Assembly: GCA_902496845.1 (NCBI GenBank)
Contig: CABVCJ010000018.1
Span: 1-33,232, forward strand
Source of the DNA: an uncultured Collinsella sp.
GTDB lineage: Bacteria; Actinomycetota; Coriobacteriia; Coriobacteriales; Coriobacteriaceae
DNA: 33,232 bases
Direction of reading: 5' to 3'
Every line of letters begins with the position of its first letter. Position 1 is the stretch's first letter. The notes beneath the pieces are model-generated. The model was not told the DNA's origin. It saw only the letters and a program-made list of their open reading frames with translations, and ran no database searches. The position numbers and the translations under genes are program-made. Of the stretch, positions 29,379-33,232 are shown piece after piece.

Positions 29379-30917
29379 CTATTCCGCATCGACCACACGA
29401 AGCAGATATGCCACGCGCGTTGCGGCCGTGCACTTAAAACGCTCGTCCGCGCGAACTCCGGCGACCCACACCACGGCACCCCCCGGGGCCGTCCTCACCA
29501 TGGGCACGCCGGCGCGCTCGGAAACGGGAATGCGAGCCTCACCTAGCAAGTCGGATACTTTCTTGCTTCGGCCACTCATCCCTAACGGGCACATCACGTC
29601 TCCCGGTGCGGGACCGTCCACCCACAGGCGCGCCAATCGCGCCTCGGCAGGGATCTCGCCACGCGAGCCCGCCAGGATCCGCTCACTATCGCTGTCGGCA
29701 AAACCCAGGGCAGCCGCGTCTACCAAAGCTGTCGCTTCCCCGGCAGCCGCGAGCTCACGGGCGCGGCGCACGATGTCGCATCCCGGCTCAACGACCATCG
29801 ACTCTGCGACCAGCATACGTCCCCCGCCCAACGGCAAACGACCGGGCACGGTAACCCAGTCCGCGACCAGGCCCTCGCGAGCCACCGGCGCCTTAAACGC
29901 CAGCATGCCAAACTCAATGCGTGCGTCAATCCCCGCCGGAAGCGTGACCGAGCCGGCACCCTCGGCAACGCAGGAAAGGACTCGCTCCACATGTCGCATC
30001 TCGGGACGAGCATCCGGATCGATGCGTTTGATCGCCAGTCGCACGATGCGCCGCGCGATTACCACCTCGGCCGCAGCAAGGCGCCTGGCATCGAGCACCA
30101 GCGCGCCCGCTGCCTCTTTGCGCAAACAGCTTCGAAACGCCCGTGCCGACAGCTGGGATAGAAACGCATCTTCATCACCCAAGATCTCACAGGCGGCGCC
30201 AATCGTCTTGCACACGCTCGCATTACGCTGTGCCACCACCGGCATTACCCGATGGCGCACGTAGTTTCGCAGATACGAGATATCCTCATTGCTCTCGTCT
30301 TCACGCCACGGCTGACCATGTACCTGTAGATAGCCCACGAGCTCGCCATGAGTTAGGTCGAGCAAGGGACGCACCACGATATTCCTCCGGCGAGGAATGC
30401 TCGATAGACCAGCGGGCCCCGAACCCTTAATCGCGTTCATCAAAAACGTTTCCGCGCGATCCGAAGACGTGTGCGCGGTGCAGATACGAGCCGCCGTTCG
30501 CGGTGCCCCCGTCTGGGCGCAGAGCTCGCGAACATACCTTCGCGCCGCGGCATAGCGCACCTCGCGGGCAGCCGCCTCGATATTGCCCGATTCATCATCA
30601 AAATAGGCATGCTCAACACACAGCGGTAGACCATATTGTGCGCAGAGCTCACGCACAAAGGCCTCGTCGCCATCGGACGCCTTGCCGCGCAGATGATGGT
30701 TCACATGCAGCACGTGCAGTCGCTCGCGCGCGATGGGGGCAACACCGCGTCCGTCTTGGATATCCAGCTTTGATGTGCACGCCATAAGAAGCAGTGCCGT
30801 CGAGTCCGCGCCGCCTGATACCATGAGCACGACAGGAGCAGCCTGCTGTCTCGTCCGGGTCTCATCGACTGCCCCAGGCACGGCATGGTGTCCATAATGC
30901 TGAGATACCGTAGGCAT
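29379..30917 (-). CDS. tilS: tRNA(Ile)-lysidine synthetase
   Basis: Modifies C34 of the CAU-anticodon tRNA-Ile to lysidine, so that it reads AUA and accepts isoleucine; essential in most bacteria. It has 512 aa. The PP-loop is MVSGGADST (32-40), followed by LHVNHHLRGKASDGDE, TAHTSSDRAETFLMN and GLSSIPRRRNIVVRPLLDL, all diagnostic. The C-terminal part (about 400-512) contains MCPLGMSGRSKKVSDLL, the tRNA-acceptor binding domain. The start has an ideal AGGAGG. Only 48 bp separate it from the divergent metallo-hydrolase gene, so the two promoters must overlap. Confidence 0.94.
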   Translation of the reverse strand: MPTVSQHYGHHAVPGAVDETRTRQQAAPVVLMVSGGADSTALLLMACTSKLDIQDGRGVAPIARERLHVLHVNHHLRGKASDGDEAFVRELCAQYGLPLCVEHAYFDDESGNIEAAAREVRYAAARRYVRELCAQTGAPRTAARICTAHTSSDRAETFLMNAIKGSGPAGLSSIPRRRNIVVRPLLDLTHGELVGYLQVHGQPWREDESNEDISYLRNYVRHRVMPVVAQRNASVCKTIGAACEILGDEDAFLSQLSARAFRSCLRKEAAGALVLDARRLAAAEVVIARRIVRLAIKRIDPDARPEMRHVERVLSCVAEGAGSVTLPAGIDARIEFGMLAFKAPVAREGLVADWVTVPGRLPLGGGRMLVAESMVVEPGCDIVRRARELAAAGEATALVDAAALGFADSDSERILAGSRGEIPAEARLARLWVDGPAPGDVMCPLGMSGRSKKVSDLLGEARIPVSERAGVPMVRTAPGGAVVWVAGVRADERFKCTAATRVAYLLRVVDAE

Positions 30918-30945
30918 TTGCTTCCTCCTCTATTCGTCCGCACCC

Positions 30946-30951
30946 ATTGTA
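30946..30951 (-). promoter_or_regulatory. Putative -10 box of tilS
   Basis: TACAAT on the minus strand, 28 bp before the tilS ATG. Its -35 would fall inside the divergent metallo-hydrolase gene and is not a good match. Confidence 0.35.
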
Positions 30952-30965
30952 TCCTTTGGAATCTT

Positions 30966-31775
30966 ATGTCTCGTCTGCACCTTCATATCCTCGGCAGTGG
31001 CTCTAAAGGCAACTGCGCGCTCATCGAGGGCCCGCAGGGGCTCATTATGGTCGATGACGGACTGTCTCGCCGCGAGACATTAAAGCGCATGGCAGAACTG
31101 GGGCTCTCGGCTGACAACGTCTCGGCTCTTCTCATTACTCATGAGCATAGCGATCACATCAAGGGCCTCGATATCTGGTGCAAGCACTGGCACGGCCCCC
31201 TCTTTGCCAGCAGGGGCACTCTTTCGAACAAAGAAAATCTTTCGCATCTGCCTGTCGAGGAATTCGATCCCGGTGACACCCTTTCCATTGCCGGCATCCA
31301 CGTGCAAACCTACTCAACATCACACGATGTCATCAATCCAGTCGGCTATCGATTCAATGCTCTCGATGATTCCATCGGCTTTGCCACCGACACCGGAGAG
31401 CTATCGAGCCAAGCCATGAACACCCTCAAAGATTGTCGAGTCCTCGCGCTCGAAAGCAACCACGATGCGACCATGCTGCGCGAGGGAGAATATCCCCGCT
31501 TTCTTCAGGAGCGCATCCTGTCTGCAAGGGGACACCTCTCCAATGGCCAAGCCGCCGAAGCCGCGCGCGAACTTGTTACCGATCGCACCGAACAGCTCAT
31601 TGCCATGCATATCAGCCAAGATAACAATCGTCCGAGCCTTACCGTCAAAAGCTATGCCAAAGCTCTGGCCGCAACCCTGGATGACGAGCTCGGCAGCTCC
31701 GCCACCCTTCTCCAAGGATCGCGAAAACTCTCGATACGCCCCGCAAGCCAGTATCGGCCAGCAACCATTCAATAG
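30966..31775 (+). CDS. Metallo-beta-lactamase-fold hydrolase, WalJ/YycJ-like
   Basis: Hydrolase of 269 aa. The metal site is THEHSDHIKGLD (His59, His61, Asp63, His64), with a later SHDV and LESNHDATML. The N-terminus LHILGSGSKGNCALIEG and the C-terminal VTDRTEQLIAMHISQDNN are typical of the YycJ/WalJ group. That group is linked to cell-wall homeostasis and DNA end processing and often neighbours walRK, which is not seen here. The start is chosen at 30966 because the longer frame would run through the tilS promoter; its ribosome site (TTGGA) is weak. Confidence 0.85.
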   Translation: MSRLHLHILGSGSKGNCALIEGPQGLIMVDDGLSRRETLKRMAELGLSADNVSALLITHEHSDHIKGLDIWCKHWHGPLFASRGTLSNKENLSHLPVEEFDPGDTLSIAGIHVQTYSTSHDVINPVGYRFNALDDSIGFATDTGELSSQAMNTLKDCRVLALESNHDATMLREGEYPRFLQERILSARGHLSNGQAAEAARELVTDRTEQLIAMHISQDNNRPSLTVKSYAKALAATLDDELGSSATLLQGSRKLSIRPASQYRPATIQ

Positions 31776-31789
31776 ACTGTCCTAAACAG

Positions 31790-31825
31790 CAAAAGGGGCC
31801 GGGAATCGCTTCCCAGCCCCTTTTG
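31790..31825. terminator. Bidirectional terminator between metallo-hydrolase and hsp20
   Basis: CAAAAGGGGC-C-GGGAA (31790-31805) pairs with TTCCC-A-GCCCCTTTTG (31810-31825) around a short loop. T-rich flanks occur in both directions. Confidence 0.85.
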
Positions 31826-31857
31826 TTGTCTTTTAATAGCGAAGAACACCAACGAAG

Positions 31858-32289
31858 TTATTCGATGGAGATCTTCGTAACGTTCTTCTTCTCGACGATC
31901 TTGGGAACCGTAACGGTCAGGATGCCGTCAGCGTACTTAGCCGAGAGGCCCTCGCTCGAAGCGTCCTTAAGATACACGCCACGCGTCGCGCTGTACGAGC
32001 TGAACTCCTTCTGCAGGAAGTTCTTGCCCTCGTTCTCCTCGTCTTCCTCGACATTCACGCTAATGGACAGACGGCCCTCGTTAAGCTCGACATCGATATC
32101 GTCCTTGGCGACGCCGGTCAGATAAGCCTTGACCTCATAGCCATCGCCCTTATCCTCAACGTCAACGGGGAACGCCTTAGAGGCAATCGAGCTGTTCGCT
32201 AGGTCGCTCATATCATCAAACAGATCGAACAGCGAGCTTGCAGAGGGACGAACGCCAAAAACCGAACGATAAGGAACCATGCTTGCCAT
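31858..32289 (-). CDS. Hsp20/alpha-crystallin small heat-shock protein
   Basis: ATP-independent chaperone of 143 aa that holds unfolding proteins. The start at 32289 has AAAGGAG upstream; ATG 32280 is an alternative. An N-terminal arm (VFGVRPSASSLFDLFDDMSD) precedes the alpha-crystallin domain (about 40-135: FPVDVEDKGDGYEVKAYLTG, DIDVELNEGRLSISV, GILTVTVPKI), followed by a short Lys/Ile tail. The long AT-rich leader has inverted repeats and a small stem that covers the ribosome site, so heat control at the transcript or RNA level is plausible. No class I chaperone genes are next to it. Confidence 0.92.
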   Translation of the reverse strand: MASMVPYRSVFGVRPSASSLFDLFDDMSDLANSSIASKAFPVDVEDKGDGYEVKAYLTGVAKDDIDVELNEGRLSISVNVEEDEENEGKNFLQKEFSSYSATRGVYLKDASSEGLSAKYADGILTVTVPKIVEKKNVTKISIE

Positions 32290-32298
32290 GTTTACCAC

Positions 32299-32335
32299 TC
32301 CTTTATAGGACTGCCGAGTCATCTTCCAGGTGACT
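32299..32335 (-). promoter_or_regulatory. Hsp20 leader hairpins covering the ribosome site
   Basis: In the minus-strand mRNA, TCCT-ATAA-AGGA (32310-32299) folds the Shine-Dalgarno AGGA into a weak 4-bp stem. AGTCA / TGACT (32335-32331 and 32321-32317) forms a second stem upstream. Weak stems over the ribosome site are typical of RNA thermometers of small heat-shock genes. Structure not computed. Confidence 0.35.
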
Positions 32336-32355
32336 GGGACTTCTTTTGACGCTCT

Positions 32356-32444
32356 TATATATGCCCACCCAGTGCTCATATATACATCGACTATAAAGTT
32401 TTTTGAGTCCAGTACTATAAGCATATCTAAGTGCGTATGACTCA
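32356..32444. promoter_or_regulatory. AT-rich control region upstream of hsp20
   Basis: TATATATG / CATATATA (32356-32363 and 32377-32384) is an 8-bp inverted repeat. TTGAGTC (32403-32409) and GACTCA (32439-32444) resemble half-sites of the HspR-bound HAIR element (CTTGAGT-N7-ACTCAAG), but the spacing is wrong. Two minus-strand TATAGT stretches could be -10 boxes. Confidence 0.35.
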
Positions 32445-32521
32445 GGTTTTAGGAAGGTTAAGGTTCTTTGAACCAGAGCTTAAATACCGAGTATGTCCCC
32501 AGCTACAAATAACAAGGGGCT

Positions 32522-32527
32522 TACAAT
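32522..32527 (+). promoter_or_regulatory. Putative -10 box of small membrane-protein gene
   Basis: TACAAT, 39 bp upstream of the ATG at 32567. A GGTTC-TTT-GAACC mini-hairpin lies further upstream (32462-32474). Confidence 0.35.
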
Positions 32528-32566
32528 GAGCGCGTACACGTTGTTGGTAACGAGCTAAAGGGCATC

Positions 32567-33034
32567 ATGGACGACCAAAACCAGAACAATATGTTTATGC
32601 CGACGCAGGGGGAAGATATTTCCACGCAGCCGCCACGGTTCCATCGCCCCCACATCTCGCAAGAGCCCATTAATGATGCAGAGCCCGAATATGTGACGAG
32701 AAATCGATATCAAACGCTCGAGGATGCCCAAACGGGACGTAAGCATATGGGCGTCGCATCGGGCGATCCCGTATATCTAAAAGATGCACCGTTATCAAAA
32801 AACAGCGCAATCAATGACGACCCGACAAAAACGCCCATAACTCGGCAGCAAAGAGGTCCCCGACCTAAGCAAACCTTAACGCATTCGGCTCGTTATCTCG
32901 AAACGCCAAAACAGGGAAAATCAATCTTCGTTTCGTCAAATAAACGACGCAAGCAGCATCGACTGACAATCCTGCTTTTGATCATTGTGGTCATAGCAGT
33001 TGCACTTGTGATTCGATTTATTGTCTTTAAATAA
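32567..33034 (+). CDS. Small C-terminally anchored membrane protein, unknown function
   Basis: 155 aa; the family is not recognised. Residues 1-130 are polar and likely disordered, rich in Gln, Pro, Thr, Asp and Arg, with a basic stretch just before the membrane (SSNKRRKQHR, about 123-132). Residues about 134-152 form one hydrophobic segment (LTILLLIIVVIAVALVIRF), leaving a two- to three-residue tail. The basic flank suggests that the long N-terminal part stays in the cytoplasm. AAAGGG precedes the ATG. Its AT content is higher than that of most neighbours. It is convergent with the rRNA operon. Confidence 0.75.
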   Translation: MDDQNQNNMFMPTQGEDISTQPPRFHRPHISQEPINDAEPEYVTRNRYQTLEDAQTGRKHMGVASGDPVYLKDAPLSKNSAINDDPTKTPITRQQRGPRPKQTLTHSARYLETPKQGKSIFVSSNKRRKQHRLTILLLIIVVIAVALVIRFIVFK

Positions 33035-33106
33035 AAGCTCATTACCCATAAGCCCAACCGGGTTACAGGTGAAATGCAACGACATTGTGAAGTGTAAACG
33101 CAAAAA

Positions 33107-33134
33107 AAGGGGGAGGCCGCGAGGCCTCCCCCTT
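33107..33134 (-). terminator. rRNA operon terminator
   Basis: AAGGGGGAGGCC (33107-33118) pairs perfectly over 12 bp with 33123-33134 around a GCGA loop. On the minus strand it runs into TTTTTTT. It lies about 30 bp past the predicted 5S 3' end and may also serve the convergent membrane-protein gene. Confidence 0.88.
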
Positions 33135-33147
33135 CTTCAAGTCGATT

Positions 33148-33164
33148 GACGGCTCGGTGCCGTC
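33148..33164 (-). other. Hairpin directly after 5S rRNA
   Basis: GACGGC (33148-33153) pairs with GCCGTC (33159-33164) around a five-base loop. It is probably an rRNA-processing stem or first part of a tandem terminator. Confidence 0.55.
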
Positions 33165-33165
33165 C

Positions 33166-33232
33166 ACCGGTCAGCGGCGCCCTGGCCTCCCACGGGCTGA
33201 CCCCGCAGTACTCTCGGCGCGATGGGGCTTAG
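33166..33232 (-). rRNA. 5S ribosomal RNA, 3' part (cut by window edge)
   Basis: The minus strand reads TAAGCCCCATCGCGCCGAGA, then GTACTGCGGGGTCAGCCCGT, then GGGAGGCCAGGGCGCCGCTG. It aligns by eye with the second half of bacterial 5S rRNA (E. coli CGCCGAUGGUAGUG...GGGGU...CCCC...GAGAGUAGGG). By that alignment the 3' end is near 33166. About 67 of some 118 nt are present; the 5' end and the rest of the rRNA operon lie beyond the right edge. Confidence 0.85.

Noticed and set aside
32445..32566. tRNA gene near the rRNA operon
   Set aside because: The GGTTC-TTT-GAACC hairpin recalls a T-arm, but no acceptor or anticodon stem can be built around it.

Overview
The window reads as chromosomal DNA of a GC-rich, gut-type actinobacterium of the class Coriobacteriia, most like Collinsella. 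This is inferred from gene content, strong AAGGAG-type ribosome sites, recurrent TACAAT -10 boxes and GGGACA-core hairpin repeats; no marker gene was searched. I see no phage, insertion sequence, tRNA or CRISPR array. Start codons were moved inward from the longest open frame wherever a Shine-Dalgarno site or family N-terminus decided the matter.

Layout, left to right. (1) 1-3781: the 5' part of an unknown basic protein, a Fis-type regulator with a decayed sigma-54 activator domain, a YeiH-type putative sulfate exporter, and a divergent GntR/FCD regulator. (2) 3833-9072: glmS, a LacI-family regulator, a HAD phosphatase and a three-cysteine LarE sulfur transferase. Three copies of a 50-bp repeat lie here. 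(3) 9112-16534: a six-gene sugar operon on the minus strand (PTS EIIBC, GatZ-like protein, transaldolase, split transketolase, PTS EIIA) with a divergent LacI regulator. (4) 16654-19842: a membrane-anchored EndA-type nuclease and an EF-G-like GTPase with altered G motifs. (5) 20153-22423: a polar amino-acid ABC importer (ATPase, permease, Tat-type lipoprotein). (6) 22650-26348: RlmD-like rRNA methyltransferase, PHP phosphoesterase, class I aminotransferase. (7) 26549-31775: the tilS-hpt-ftsH cluster and a divergent WalJ/YycJ-like metallo-hydrolase. (8) 31858-33232: an Hsp20 chaperone, a small C-terminally anchored membrane protein, and the 3' part of a 5S rRNA with its operon terminator at the right edge.

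The most cohesive system is region 3. A fructose-family PTS would import and phosphorylate a sugar. The GatZ-family protein, transaldolase and two-subunit transketolase would then feed it into the pentose-phosphate network, under a divergent LacI regulator. There is no sugar-phosphate kinase and no GatY aldolase, so GatZ may act alone, for example as a ketose-phosphate 4-epimerase. The RNA between EIIBC and GatZ has two interleaved perfect stems. The intergenic regions also carry several hairpin repeats that share a GGGACA core and resemble REP sequences.
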